42,070 bases of DNA from CAZVAR01 sp964625225 (GTDB taxonomy: Bacteria > Pseudomonadota > Alphaproteobacteria > JAJUGE01), in contig CAZVAR010000015.1 in assembly GCA_964625225.1 (NCBI GenBank), positions 1 to 42,070 of the forward strand, given 5' to 3'. The notes under the pieces are model-generated. The model had not been told where the DNA came from. It did not search any database and was given only the letters and a program-made list of their open reading frames with translations. Shown here piece by piece: positions 7,644 through 15,826 of the stretch; the first letter of the stretch is position 1, and each line of letters opens with the position of its first letter. The position numbers and the translations under genes were made by a program.

Positions 7644-8681
7644 ATGCGTCTCGGCATCGTGCTCGGCTATACCGGCAGCGCGGCGATCAAGATGGACCTG
7701 GTCGAGGAGGCCGAGCGGCTCGGCTTCCATTCGGTGTGGACCTCGGAGGCCTACGGGACGGATGCCGTCTCGCCGGCCGCTTGGGTGCTGGCGCGCACCA
7801 CCCGCATCAAGGTCGGCACTGCGATCATGCAGATGCCGGCGCGCACGCCGGCCTGCGCGGCCATGACGGCGATGACCCTGTCGGCGCTGTCCGGCAACCG
7901 CTTCATCCTCGGGATCGGCCCTTCCGGCCCGCAGGTGGTCGAGGGCTGGCACGGCGTGCCCTACGGCAAGCCGCTGACCCGGACCAGGGAATATATCGCC
8001 ATCGTGCGTGCGATCCTGGCACGCGAAGCGCCTTTGACGCATCGCGGCGAGCACTATCAGATCCCCTATACCGGCCCGGGTGCCACCGGTCTCGGCAAGC
8101 CGCTCAAAAGCATTCTGCACGGCGACCCGACCCTGCCGATCTACACCGCCTCGATCTCTCCGGCCGGTCTGCGCACCAGCGCCGAGGTCGCCGACGGAGT
8201 CTTCCCGATCTTCATGAGCCCGGAGCGCTTCGACGTGATCGAGGCGCCCCTGCGCGAAGGCTTCGCGAAGGCCGGCGGCGGCAAGGGCCTGGACCGTTTC
8301 GATGTGGCACCCTTCGTGCCGGTCCGCCTCGGCGACGACCTCGAGAAGTGCCGCGGCGAGATCAAGCAGAACCTGGCGCTCTACATCGGCGGAATGGGAG
8401 CGCGGGACAAGAATTTCTACAACGATTATGCGAAACGCCTCGGCTACGAGGAGGCGGCGGTCAAGATTCAGGACCTGTTCCTGGCCGGCCGAAAGGCCGA
8501 GGCCGTAGCCGCGGTGCCCGATGCGCTGGTCGACGAGATCGCGCTGGTCGGGCCGCGCGAGCGAATCCGCGAGCGGCTCCAGGCCTGGAAGGCGGCGGCG
8601 CGGGACGGGCATGTCGGCTCGCTGCTGGCGAGCGGCGCCTCGGTCGAGGCACTGCGCGTCCTGGCCGAGGAGGTGCTGTAA
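7644..8681 (+). CDS. Luciferase-like (LLM class) flavin/F420-dependent oxidoreductase
   Basis: A 345-residue TIM-barrel oxidoreductase of the bacterial luciferase/F420-dependent methylenetetrahydromethanopterin reductase-like family. It starts MRLGIVLGY, followed by the typical VEEAERLGFHSVWTSEAYG, and has the ARTTRIKVGTAIMQ and GNRFILGIGPSGPQVVEGWHG motifs that shape the flavin site. Start ATG 7644 has GGAAGGA 7 bases upstream; upstream in-frame sequence is not family-like. Proteins of this kind are usually annotated F420-dependent, but the cofactor (FMN or F420) and substrate cannot be told from sequence. It is a single gene, convergent with the DUF3108 operon. Confidence 0.9.
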   Translation: MRLGIVLGYTGSAAIKMDLVEEAERLGFHSVWTSEAYGTDAVSPAAWVLARTTRIKVGTAIMQMPARTPACAAMTAMTLSALSGNRFILGIGPSGPQVVEGWHGVPYGKPLTRTREYIAIVRAILAREAPLTHRGEHYQIPYTGPGATGLGKPLKSILHGDPTLPIYTASISPAGLRTSAEVADGVFPIFMSPERFDVIEAPLREGFAKAGGGKGLDRFDVAPFVPVRLGDDLEKCRGEIKQNLALYIGGMGARDKNFYNDYAKRLGYEEAAVKIQDLFLAGRKAEAVAAVPDALVDEIALVGPRERIRERLQAWKAAARDGHVGSLLASGASVEALRVLAEEVL

Positions 8682-8691
8682 CGGCCGCCGG

Positions 8692-9504
8692 TCAGCGGGC
8701 CGCCGTCTGGCGGCCCGGGACCGCCTCCGTGAGCTCGATCACGAACCGCCCGTAATCGGTGTCGGCCTCGATCCGGACCGGCACCGCGGGGAGGCCGGGC
8801 CGGAACTGCTGGAACCAGATCGTACCCGGGCGCTCGCGGCTCGCCGCGACCGGCCGGTGCTTCTTCTTGAACCCGGCGACCGGCTCGTAGAAGAAATTGC
8901 ATCGGACGGTGGCGCCGGGCCGGTCGAGTTTGGCGGCGCTCAGGTCGGCCTCCGCGTCCGTGACGTGGAGGTCGAAACGCTGCCGGCCGTCGAACACGGC
9001 GAGGCGGCCGTCGCAGCGCCCGCCCGCCCCGATGCGGCGGCCGACCGCCAGCAGGGCGCTGAGCGGGTCAAGCGTGCCCCGCCGCAGCCCCGGTGGCACC
9101 AGCCGGTCCGGTTTCTCGGCCGGGTGGGGTTCGGCGCTGTCGATCCGGGCGTTCCCGCCGGCATAGGTCAGCTGCATGTGGCGCGGCTCGCCCTTGTAGG
9201 TGCCGGCGCCCCAGAAGCGGGTCGGCGCCAATCCGTCCGCCTCGATGCGGCCATAAGACACCGCCTCGTGCCGCCAGGGCAGGAGCAGCTTCAGCAGCCC
9301 ATGGGTTTCGAGCCAGCTGTCGAGCCGGTAATCCGTCGCATCGGCGGCGACCTGCACTGCGGCCGTTGCGACCGGCAGCCCCGCCATGGTTGCCCGGTAA
9401 CCGAGCGACAGCCGACCTGCCGCCGGCTCCGTCGCTTGGCTCGGGAAGCCGGATGCCGCCGCCGCGAGGACGACCAGCGATAGCTGCAAGGCGCGACGGA
9501 ACAC
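8692..9504 (-). CDS. DUF3108 domain periplasmic protein
   Basis: 270 residues, starting at GTG 9504 with GGAG about 12 bases upstream. It has an N-terminal signal peptide (hydrophobic to about residue 20, cleavage near SQATE), then a DUF3108-type beta-rich domain (LGYRATMAGLPVATA near 35-50, LLLPWRHEAVSYG near 75-87, PVRIEADTDYGRFVIEL near the end). The family's function is not established, but it is an all-beta periplasmic fold of the sort that can bind lipids. It is the last gene of a leftward operon with a NTP-transferase, a ceramide synthase candidate and a fatty-acid hydroxylase. A role as periplasmic partner in sphingolipid transport is therefore a reasonable inference. A strong hairpin overlaps its stop. 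Confidence 0.8.
   Translation of the reverse strand: MFRRALQLSLVVLAAAASGFPSQATEPAAGRLSLGYRATMAGLPVATAAVQVAADATDYRLDSWLETHGLLKLLLPWRHEAVSYGRIEADGLAPTRFWGAGTYKGEPRHMQLTYAGGNARIDSAEPHPAEKPDRLVPPGLRRGTLDPLSALLAVGRRIGAGGRCDGRLAVFDGRQRFDLHVTDAEADLSAAKLDRPGATVRCNFFYEPVAGFKKKHRPVAASRERPGTIWFQQFRPGLPAVPVRIEADTDYGRFVIELTEAVPGRQTAAR
8696..8717. terminator. 9-bp GC hairpin at convergent junction
   Basis: CGGGCCGCC (8696-8704), loop GTCT, GGCGGCCCG (8709-8717): a perfect 9-bp stem with a tetraloop, beginning 2 bases beyond the DUF3108 stop codon and 15 bases beyond the oxidoreductase stop. No T-tract, so its role as a transcription end is tentative. Confidence 0.35.
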
Positions 9505-9526
9505 CGGAACGGCGGACTCCAGTTGT

Positions 9527-10357
9527 TTACCCTCGGGAAATCATATTCGAGTCACGGCCGGCGACCAATCGCTGCGGCCCGAGACGGTTGCGCAGAATCG
9601 TCTCGACCAATTCCAGGTCGGCCGGCTTATCCACATCGATCGCCGCCTCGGCGTCCTCCATCCGCACTGCCGTCACGCGCGTCTCGAGCACCCGGGACGC
9701 CCGCTGCATCGCCTGATCGAGCGTCAGCCGCCCGAGGGCGAACAGCAGCAGCGAACCTGGTCCGAAGCGCCGGACCAGGCGCCAGGGCCGTTTCCGATCC
9801 CGCTCGGCGACCGTCCAGAACCGCACCGCGCGCAGCGCGGCGGGGGCGAGCAGCGCGAACAGGTTGCAACCGGAATACCCGTCCTCGCGAAAGCGGAGGA
9901 AGGTACGCTGCGCAGCGGGATAGGCGCGCCGGATCACCGAGGCGGTGGCCAGACCTGCGGCCAGATCCGCGCCGGAAGCCCGGGCGGCGGCGCAGAACCG
10001 GTCGACCATGGCCGGCGTCAGCAGGGCGTGGTCGGCGGTCGTCACCAGCAGGGGGAACGGCTCGCCCAGCCGCGCGACCGCCTCCAGGACACTGGCGCCC
10101 GGCGTCGCTGCGCTCGGCAGCGCCTCGACCCCCGTCTCCGCCGCACCCGGGAGCCGCTCGAGCAGCGCCGCATCCTCGATGCAGACCGCGATGCGGCCGA
10201 CCGACGGGCTGGCACGAAGCGCCGCCAGCACGCGCGCCAGCATCGGTTCGCCGCCGGCCGGAACGAGGGCCTTGTGGCTGACCCCGCAGGCGCGTGCCAC
10301 CGGGTCGCCCGGCCGGCTCGCCGCCAGGACCAGCGCCGTGAACGGCGCGGCGGTCAC
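9527..10357 (-). CDS. MobA-like NTP-transferase family protein
   Basis: 276 residues of a nucleotidyltransferase (MobA/GlmU-like Rossmann) fold. The N-terminus FTALVLAASRPGDP and downstream HKALVPAGGEPMLARVLAAL are a variant of the LAGGxGxR...K nucleotide-binding signature. TTADHALLTPAMVD carries the metal-binding Asp, and IDVDKPADLELVE is the usual C-terminal motif. The start is GTG 10357, overlapping the stop of the preceding gene (GTGA), which fixes the start and shows translational coupling. Such enzymes activate a phosphorylated alcohol, sugar or cofactor with a nucleotide. Next to a ceramide synthase it probably activates a head-group precursor, but the substrate is unknown. Confidence 0.8.
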   Translation of the reverse strand: MTAAPFTALVLAASRPGDPVARACGVSHKALVPAGGEPMLARVLAALRASPSVGRIAVCIEDAALLERLPGAAETGVEALPSAATPGASVLEAVARLGEPFPLLVTTADHALLTPAMVDRFCAAARASGADLAAGLATASVIRRAYPAAQRTFLRFREDGYSGCNLFALLAPAALRAVRFWTVAERDRKRPWRLVRRFGPGSLLLFALGRLTLDQAMQRASRVLETRVTAVRMEDAEAAIDVDKPADLELVETILRNRLGPQRLVAGRDSNMISRG

Positions 10358-11544
10358 GCCAGATCCTTCTCGAACAGCCGATAGGTCTTGTACGGCACCG
10401 CTCCGAGCATCTCCAGAATCCGGCGCATCGGGACATTGTCCTCGAGGATCCAGGACAGTTCCGCCCGGCGAAAGCCGCGGCGCGCAAATGCGGTGTGCAG
10501 GCGCTCGATCACTGCGAAGGCCAGCGCCGCGCCCAGCGGCGTGCCGTGCCAACGGCGGCGAACGCCCATCAGCGGCAGCCGGGCCGACCGGATCCGCCCG
10601 GCCTTGAGACGCCACAGCAGCTTGGCCCAGCCGAACGGAAGCAGCCGTCCGCCGAGGTCGGCAATCGCCTCGTTGAGATTCGGCAGAGCCACGCCGAAGG
10701 CGGCGGCTTCGCCGTCGACCTCGGCGATCCAGACGAAATCCTCCCGCAGCAGCGGCTTCATGTCGCGGGCGAGCTTGTCGATCTCCGCCTCCGTCATGGG
10801 CACGAACCCCCAGTTTCCGGACCATGCATCGTTGAAGACGGCCAGCACCGCACGCAGCTCGTCGGCGAAGGCGCGCATTCGCAGGGGGCGGACGACGATC
10901 CGCCCGTTCTCGTCCAGTCGCGTAACGAGGCGCCGCGTCGGCCCCGGTAAGGGGTTGCGGTCGAGCGGGAAGTCATAGGCAAGAACGTCCTTCGCCTTGT
11001 CGTAGCCCCGCTCGCTAAGCCGTGCCGCGTAGTAGGGACGGGCATGCCCCATCATCAGCGCCGGCGGCGTGTCGAACCCGTCCACCAGCAGGCCGACCTC
11101 GTCATTGATCGAGAGGCTGAGCGGTCCGCGGATGCGGCGCATCCCGCGGGCCCGCAACCAGTCCTCGGCGGTGTCCAGCAGGGCTGCGAACAGCTCGGGA
11201 TCGTCCTCGGCTTCGAGCAGGCCGAAATGGCCGATCGGTGCGCCATATTGCTGCAGTGCCATCCGGTCGATCTGGGCGCTGATTCGCCCGACCGGCCGCC
11301 CGTCGCGCTCGGCGATCCAGAAGGCCGCTTCGGCGTGGCGAAAGAAGGGATTGGCCGACCGATCGAGGTGGGCGCGCCGCTCGATCCAAAGCGGTGCGAT
11401 CCAGTTCGGATCGTCCGCGTAAATCGCTGCCGGCACCGCGATGAAGCGGTCGATCTCGGCCTTGCATCGAACTGGAACCACCCGGGCCTGCCGGCCAGCG
11501 GCCGGCCGGCCGGGCGGCGCAGGCATCGGGTCAGGGCGCCCCAT
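10354..11544 (-). CDS. bcerS: GNAT-type acyltransferase, probable bacterial ceramide synthase (bCerS)
   Basis: 396 residues, YghO-like GNAT-superfamily protein. Hallmarks seen here are IYADDPNWIAPLWIERRAHL, FWIAERDGRPVGRISAQID, GPLSLSINDEVGLLVDG and the C-terminal acyl-CoA-type block GFRRAELSWILEDNVPMRRI. As I recall, the Caulobacter ceramide synthase belongs to this family, N-acylating the sphingoid base (or its keto form), and homologues have been mislabelled dATP pyrophosphohydrolase. The gene's position between a fatty-acid hydroxylase and a NTP-transferase, 5 kb from spt/acpR/cerR, supports the assignment strongly. It overlaps the hydroxylase gene by 14 bases and the NTP-transferase by 4. 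Start ATG 11544; an alternative ATG lies at 11526. Confidence 0.8.
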   Translation of the reverse strand: MGRPDPMPAPPGRPAAGRQARVVPVRCKAEIDRFIAVPAAIYADDPNWIAPLWIERRAHLDRSANPFFRHAEAAFWIAERDGRPVGRISAQIDRMALQQYGAPIGHFGLLEAEDDPELFAALLDTAEDWLRARGMRRIRGPLSLSINDEVGLLVDGFDTPPALMMGHARPYYAARLSERGYDKAKDVLAYDFPLDRNPLPGPTRRLVTRLDENGRIVVRPLRMRAFADELRAVLAVFNDAWSGNWGFVPMTEAEIDKLARDMKPLLREDFVWIAEVDGEAAAFGVALPNLNEAIADLGGRLLPFGWAKLLWRLKAGRIRSARLPLMGVRRRWHGTPLGAALAFAVIERLHTAFARRGFRRAELSWILEDNVPMRRILEMLGAVPYKTYRLFEKDLA

Positions 11545-12247
11545 TCTTCTGCTTGGCGAGCCCGAAGGCGTCGGGCCGACCTTCGGTCAGCTCGGCAACC
11601 CAGGGATAGCGCTCGATCTCCGCGCCGGTGTAGCCGAGGTTGCGGGCGGTCGGGCTGCGCGGCACGCTGACCGGCTTCTCGTAATAGGTCGCCAGGATCC
11701 GATCCCAGAGGAAGTTCGTGATCCCGTAATTGCCGTTCTCGTTATGGAAATGGTGCCAGAGATGTAGCCGTTTGATTCTGCGGAAGAATTTCGACTTCGG
11801 CGTATAGGCGAGGTGCTGCACGCAGTGGCAGAACTCGTAGAAGCAGGTGGTCGCGATGCCGGCGGCGAAGGCCGCGGCCGCACCCCCGGGCCCCTCGATC
11901 AGCCAGCCGATCGGCACCGTGACCGCGAACACGGTCGTCACCGTCGTATGGAGGCCGCCGAACAGTACCGACAGGTCGTTCGGATTCTGGTGATGGTCAT
12001 AATGGACCCGCTTCCACAGCGCCGCCGTCAGCGGCGACTTGTATGGCCAGCGCGCGTGCAGCACCCAGCGGTGCAGCACGTACCAGACGAACGGATATAC
12101 CAGGAGCGCGAGTGCGACCGCTGCCAGAACCAGGAGCGGCCGCGCGGTCCAGGTCACGACCGCGGCTGCGCTGATGAAGAACAGCAGGATGTAGGTCTGA
12201 ATCGCCGGATGGGTGAAGTAAGCCCTCACCAGGTCACGCAGCGACAT
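11531..12247 (-). CDS. Fatty acid hydroxylase / sterol desaturase family membrane protein
   Basis: 238 residues from ATG 12247 (MSLRDLVRAYF). The frame continues upstream to a TTG at 12358, but that part does not look like the family. Integral membrane di-iron enzyme with four His boxes: HRWVLH, HYDHH, HCVQH and HLWHH, the last followed by NYGITNFLWDRILATYY, typical of the family that hydroxylates lipids such as sphingoid bases and ceramide acyl chains. At least four hydrophobic segments. It is the first gene of the operon hydroxylase-bcerS-NTP-transferase-DUF3108, so hydroxylation of the ceramide is the likely job. Regiochemistry cannot be predicted. Confidence 0.88.
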   Translation of the reverse strand: MSLRDLVRAYFTHPAIQTYILLFFISAAAVVTWTARPLLVLAAVALALLVYPFVWYVLHRWVLHARWPYKSPLTAALWKRVHYDHHQNPNDLSVLFGGLHTTVTTVFAVTVPIGWLIEGPGGAAAAFAAGIATTCFYEFCHCVQHLAYTPKSKFFRRIKRLHLWHHFHNENGNYGITNFLWDRILATYYEKPVSVPRSPTARNLGYTGAEIERYPWVAELTEGRPDAFGLAKQKNGAP

Positions 12248-12582
12248 CCGATTGAGGATGTAGCTCTGCTCCCGCCAGCGCCGGTAACCGATGATCAAGA
12301 TCGCTGCTCCGCCCAAACGTGTCTGCCAGACCTCCGGCGCCCACCGCGCCGGTCGCAACCCGCCAGTGCCGTCCTGACCGCTCCGGCTAATTCCTCCACC
12401 ACTTTAAGAAGGTGGCCGAACCGCATGAGCGTCGGGTGATATTTTTGTGGCGAGGCCGCGTCCCTGTCGCTAAGAAATGCGTCCTGTATCCGAGATGAGG
12501 GCTGTTTTCAACAGCCGCTGCGTCCTAAATGACGCACACTGCGGGCGCATATTGTCGCCGGCCGTGGCCACCGCAAGCCGAA
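12248..12582. promoter_or_regulatory. Divergent promoter region of the two ceramide operons
   Basis: 335 bases separating the leftward hydroxylase operon from the rightward LptF-like operon. It contains a perfect 7-base inverted repeat (GGCTGTT-TTC-AACAGCC, 12500-12516), TGCGTCCT repeated directly at 12478-12485 and 12519-12526, and TGCGTC-CTAAAT-GACGCA (12519-12536). Together these look like a cluster of operator sites. An AT-rich GATATTTTTGTGG lies near 12438-12450. No promoter consensus was convincing. Confidence 0.45.
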
Positions 12583-13770
12583 ATGCCGAACACCATCAGC
12601 CGCTATATCCTGCGCCGCGTGGTCGCCTACCTGGTGGCGATGACACTGATCGCGCTCGCGGCACTCCTGTTGGAGCGGACGCTGCGCGTGGTGGGGCTGG
12701 TGGCGAACTGGAACGGTGCCACCGGAATGGTCTTCCGGATGCTGATGAATCTGGTGCCGCACTATCTCGGCATCGCCCTTCCGGCGGCCTTCTTCTTCGG
12801 CGTCCTGCTGACCTTCAATCACCTGAACCGCAGCAGCGAACTGGCGGTCCTCCACGCGACCGGGATGAGTCTGCAGCGCCTGGTGCGCCCGATTGTCGCG
12901 CTGGCGCTGCTGCTGACGCTGATCGCCGCGGTTACGTTCGGCTTCCTGCAACCCTATGGCCGTTATGCCTACCGGACGCTCGCGCACGCCGTCGCCAACG
13001 CCTCGCTCAGCGTCGCGGTGCAGGGGGGGAAGTTCATTTCTGTGGATAATTTGACGTTCATGGCCGAGTCCATGGCGGACGGCGGAATCGGCCTCAAAGA
13101 GGTGTTCGTCCATGAGCAGCGCCGGGACGGCGGCTCGGTTACGACGACGGCCAGCGAAGGCTGGTTCGCACCGGCGGTCGGTGGGCAGGGCTCGGTGCTC
13201 GTGCTGCGGGACGGAGTCCGCACCGAAGTGCGCGCCGATGGACGCCCCGTCGGTCGCCTCAGCTTCGACGAGTATCGCTGGCCGATCGAGTCGGGCGAGG
13301 ACTGGGTCTTCCGGCCGCGCGGCAAGGACGAGGAGGAACTGACTCTCCCGGAGCTCTGGCGCGCACAGGGCGAGGCGCTGCCGCGGGCGACGGCGGCGGA
13401 AGTCCGGGCGGAGCTGCATGCGCGCCTGGTGCGGGTCTTCTCGGTGCTCTTCTTGCCGTTTCTGGCGATGCCGCTGGGGCTGGGCGGCGGGCGCGGCGGC
13501 CAGACCGCCGGCATTGCGGTCGGCCTGCTGATTCTCGTCTTTTACGAGCAGCTCCTGCAGTTCGCCCATGCCATGACCGCGCTCGGCTATGTCTCGCCCT
13601 GGCTCGCGCTGTGGCTGCCGTTCGGGCTATTCGCGTCCGGCAGCCTCGCCTTCTTCGTGCGGACCAGCCGCAGCGTCGAAGCTGACCCGCTGGGCGCGCC
13701 GGCCGCCCGCCTGGATCCCATCCTGGCCTGGATCGGCCGCGCCTTGCCAAGTCTGCGGCAATCGACCTGA
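12583..13770 (+). CDS. LptF/LptG (YjgP/YjgQ) family permease, LptF-like
   Basis: 395 residues starting MPNTISRYILRRVVAYL; no strong ribosome site precedes ATG 12583. The family architecture is visible: three N-terminal membrane segments (about 15-40, 55-80, 100-125), a long periplasmic beta domain (about 130-290) and three C-terminal membrane segments (about 300-375). The loop HLNRSSELAVLHATGMSLQRL is the conserved YjgP/YjgQ coupling region that contacts the LptB ATPase. In LPS export LptF and LptG form the inner-membrane ABC permease. Here the pair is embedded in a ceramide locus with no lptD, lptA or lptC, so it is more likely a paralogue carrying sphingolipid than the canonical LPS permease. 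Overlaps the next gene by ATGA coupling. Confidence 0.88.
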   Translation: MPNTISRYILRRVVAYLVAMTLIALAALLLERTLRVVGLVANWNGATGMVFRMLMNLVPHYLGIALPAAFFFGVLLTFNHLNRSSELAVLHATGMSLQRLVRPIVALALLLTLIAAVTFGFLQPYGRYAYRTLAHAVANASLSVAVQGGKFISVDNLTFMAESMADGGIGLKEVFVHEQRRDGGSVTTTASEGWFAPAVGGQGSVLVLRDGVRTEVRADGRPVGRLSFDEYRWPIESGEDWVFRPRGKDEEELTLPELWRAQGEALPRATAAEVRAELHARLVRVFSVLFLPFLAMPLGLGGGRGGQTAGIAVGLLILVFYEQLLQFAHAMTALGYVSPWLALWLPFGLFASGSLAFFVRTSRSVEADPLGAPAARLDPILAWIGRALPSLRQST

Positions 13771-14840
13771 TGCCCGTCCTCGATCGTTACGTCACGCGCC
13801 TGTTCCTCCGCCGATTCGTGGTCCTGCTGTTCGGCCTGGTGGCGCTGATGGTCATCCTCGACTTCCTGGCCAACGCCGACGAGGTGATCGCCGACGGTGC
13901 CGACAGCATCGCCGCTCTGGCGCGCTATGTCGGACTGCGTCTGCCTGACATTCTGCTGCGCGCCATTCCCTTTGCCGTGTTGCTCGGCGGGCTTCTGACG
14001 ATGGCGGGCCTCACCCGTCACAGCGAGTTGACGGCGCTGCGCGCCGTCGGCGTTTCGCAGTTCCGGATCATGATTGCGCTGGCGCCGGCCGCGCTCCTGG
14101 TCGCCGTGCCGCAGTTCTGGATCGGCGACCGACTGCTGCCGCCGGCGGCCGCGGCCTTGCAGCGTTGGGGCGTCGGCGACGTCGAGTCCGCCTTCGCCCG
14201 CGACGAGCAGGGCATGATCTGGCTGCGTCAGGACCCCGACATCGTGCGGGTCGGTAGAGTGGATCTCGACGGGCCATCCCTGTCCGACGTCACGATCTTC
14301 CGCCGGGACGACGAGGGCCGTATCCTGGAGCGGATCACGGCCGGCCGTGCCGTTCGCGACGGCCGGGATTGGACCCTGCTGGACGTGACGGTTTCGCAGA
14401 TCGGCACTGGCCGCTCGGCGCATCTGCAGCGCACGCGGTGGGAGGGCGGTCCGGATGCGGCACTGCTGCAGTCGCTCGCCTCGCACCCCCGGCAGATGTC
14501 GTTCGCGCGGGTGGCGCAGCTCGCCACATCCCCGGGCACCGGCAGCGGGCCGACCTATCTCTACGCTGTCTGGATGCACCGCAAACTGGCCGAACCGCTC
14601 ATCACGCTGCTGATCGTCTTCCTGGCCGTCCCGCTGGTTCAGGGGCTCCGGCAACGCGCGGGGGTCGCCCCGATCGTGGCGGTCGGGATCGTGATCGGCT
14701 TTCTCTTCTTTACCCTTGACGGGTTGGTGCTCGCGCTGGGCGAGGCGGGACTGCTGCCGCCTGTCCTGGCCGCCTGGGGCCCGGTCGTCGCCTTTGCGGC
14801 GATCGCGGGCACGCTCGCCCTGCGGCACGAATGGCGATAG
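13770..14840 (+). CDS. LptF/LptG family permease, LptG-like
   Basis: 356 residues; ATG 13770 overlaps the stop of the LptF-like gene, so the two subunits are translationally coupled. Begins MPVLDRYVTRLFLRRFVVLL, and has the same 3 + 3 membrane-segment layout with a periplasmic domain (about 125-250). The coupling helix TRHSELTALRAVGVSQFRIM is typical of LptG. It should form a heterodimer with the upstream protein and use an ATPase encoded elsewhere (LptB or another). It overlaps the lipid-kinase gene by 10 bases. Sequence alone cannot decide whether this is the only LptFG pair in the genome. Confidence 0.88.
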   Translation: MPVLDRYVTRLFLRRFVVLLFGLVALMVILDFLANADEVIADGADSIAALARYVGLRLPDILLRAIPFAVLLGGLLTMAGLTRHSELTALRAVGVSQFRIMIALAPAALLVAVPQFWIGDRLLPPAAAALQRWGVGDVESAFARDEQGMIWLRQDPDIVRVGRVDLDGPSLSDVTIFRRDDEGRILERITAGRAVRDGRDWTLLDVTVSQIGTGRSAHLQRTRWEGGPDAALLQSLASHPRQMSFARVAQLATSPGTGSGPTYLYAVWMHRKLAEPLITLLIVFLAVPLVQGLRQRAGVAPIVAVGIVIGFLFFTLDGLVLALGEAGLLPPVLAAWGPVVAFAAIAGTLALRHEWR

Positions 14841-15820
14841 GGATGCGTAACAAGCCGCCGGTGCTCGGCCTGTTGGTCAATCGTCGCAGCCGCCGCAATC
14901 GGCATGGTCTGGCTGGTATCGACGCCATTCTCGCCGAGCGGCCGGAGGTCGTTCCGGCGCTGCTCGACGATATCGCCGATCTGCCGCAGGCGCTTCGTGA
15001 TCTGGCGGCACGCGGCGTCGACCTGCTTGCGATCAATGGCGGCGACGGCACGGTTCAGGCCGTGCTGACCGAGTTGATGAACGGCCGACCGTTCCCCGAG
15101 CCGCCGCCGCTGGCGGTACTCGCCGGCGGCACCACCAACATGATCGCCGGTGATGTGGGACTCCGCGGCGGGCCGGCGCCGGCCCTGCGCCGGCTCGTGG
15201 CACGGCTGGACGATCCGGCGCTGCTCACCGAAGCGGTCGAGCGCGCGGTCATTCGGGTCGAGCACCGGCCGGGCGAGCCGCCGATGTTCGGCATGTTCTT
15301 CGGCACGGCAGCGATCTACCGCGCGATCCTGTTCTGCCGGCGCATGGCTGCTGCGGTTAGTATGCCGTCGGGCTTCGCCTCGGCCGTCACCCTCGCCGGT
15401 GTCCTTGGGCGTCGATTGGTCCGGCGCGGCGAGGCGGCGGACGAGGTGGTCCGCGGCGACGACATGGCCGTCCGGTTCGACGACGGCCCACCGCTTCAGG
15501 GCCGGCGTCTGCTGGCCCTTGTGACCACGCTCGATCGTCTGGTGCTCGGTTCGCGGCCGTTCTGGGGCAATGGCCCCGGCGATCTGCGCTACAGTGAGGT
15601 CGCCTATCCGCCGGCCGGGCTGTTTCGCGCAGTCCTGCCTTTCATGTATGGCGGCGAGGCGCGGCGGCTGCCGTCCGATGACTATTGCAGCCGGTCAGCC
15701 CGTCGGATCGCGATCGAGATGCATTGTCCCTTCACCCTGGACGGCGAGCTGTTCGACGTCACGCCCGGGGTCCCGGTCCGGCTCGACGAGGGCGGCCGCG
15801 TGCGGTTCGTGCGACGCTGA
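14831..15820 (+). CDS. Diacylglycerol/LCB5-type lipid kinase, probable ceramide kinase
   Basis: 329 residues of the DAG/sphingosine kinase catalytic family. The nucleotide-binding GGDGT motif is present (LLAINGGDGTVQAVL, about 65-80), followed by VLAGGTTNMIAGDVGL (about 98-113), and the C-terminal FTLDGELFDV supplies the family's DGE motif. Bacterial relatives phosphorylate diacylglycerol, sphingosine or ceramide. In Caulobacter an LCB5-type kinase next to the ceramide genes phosphorylates ceramide, and this gene's context (LptFG-like permeases, spt, bCerS) argues for the same. The ATG start lies inside the end of the LptG-like gene, so expression is coupled. Product inferred: ceramide 1-phosphate. 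Confidence 0.85.
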   Translation: MAIGMRNKPPVLGLLVNRRSRRNRHGLAGIDAILAERPEVVPALLDDIADLPQALRDLAARGVDLLAINGGDGTVQAVLTELMNGRPFPEPPPLAVLAGGTTNMIAGDVGLRGGPAPALRRLVARLDDPALLTEAVERAVIRVEHRPGEPPMFGMFFGTAAIYRAILFCRRMAAAVSMPSGFASAVTLAGVLGRRLVRRGEAADEVVRGDDMAVRFDDGPPLQGRRLLALVTTLDRLVLGSRPFWGNGPGDLRYSEVAYPPAGLFRAVLPFMYGGEARRLPSDDYCSRSARRIAIEMHCPFTLDGELFDVTPGVPVRLDEGGRVRFVRR

Positions 15821-15826
15821 TGCGCA

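Noticed and set aside
7644..8681. Bioluminescence gene (luxA-like) linked to the LuxR regulator
   Set aside because: Only the fold is shared; no luxB, luxCDE or adjacency to the regulator.
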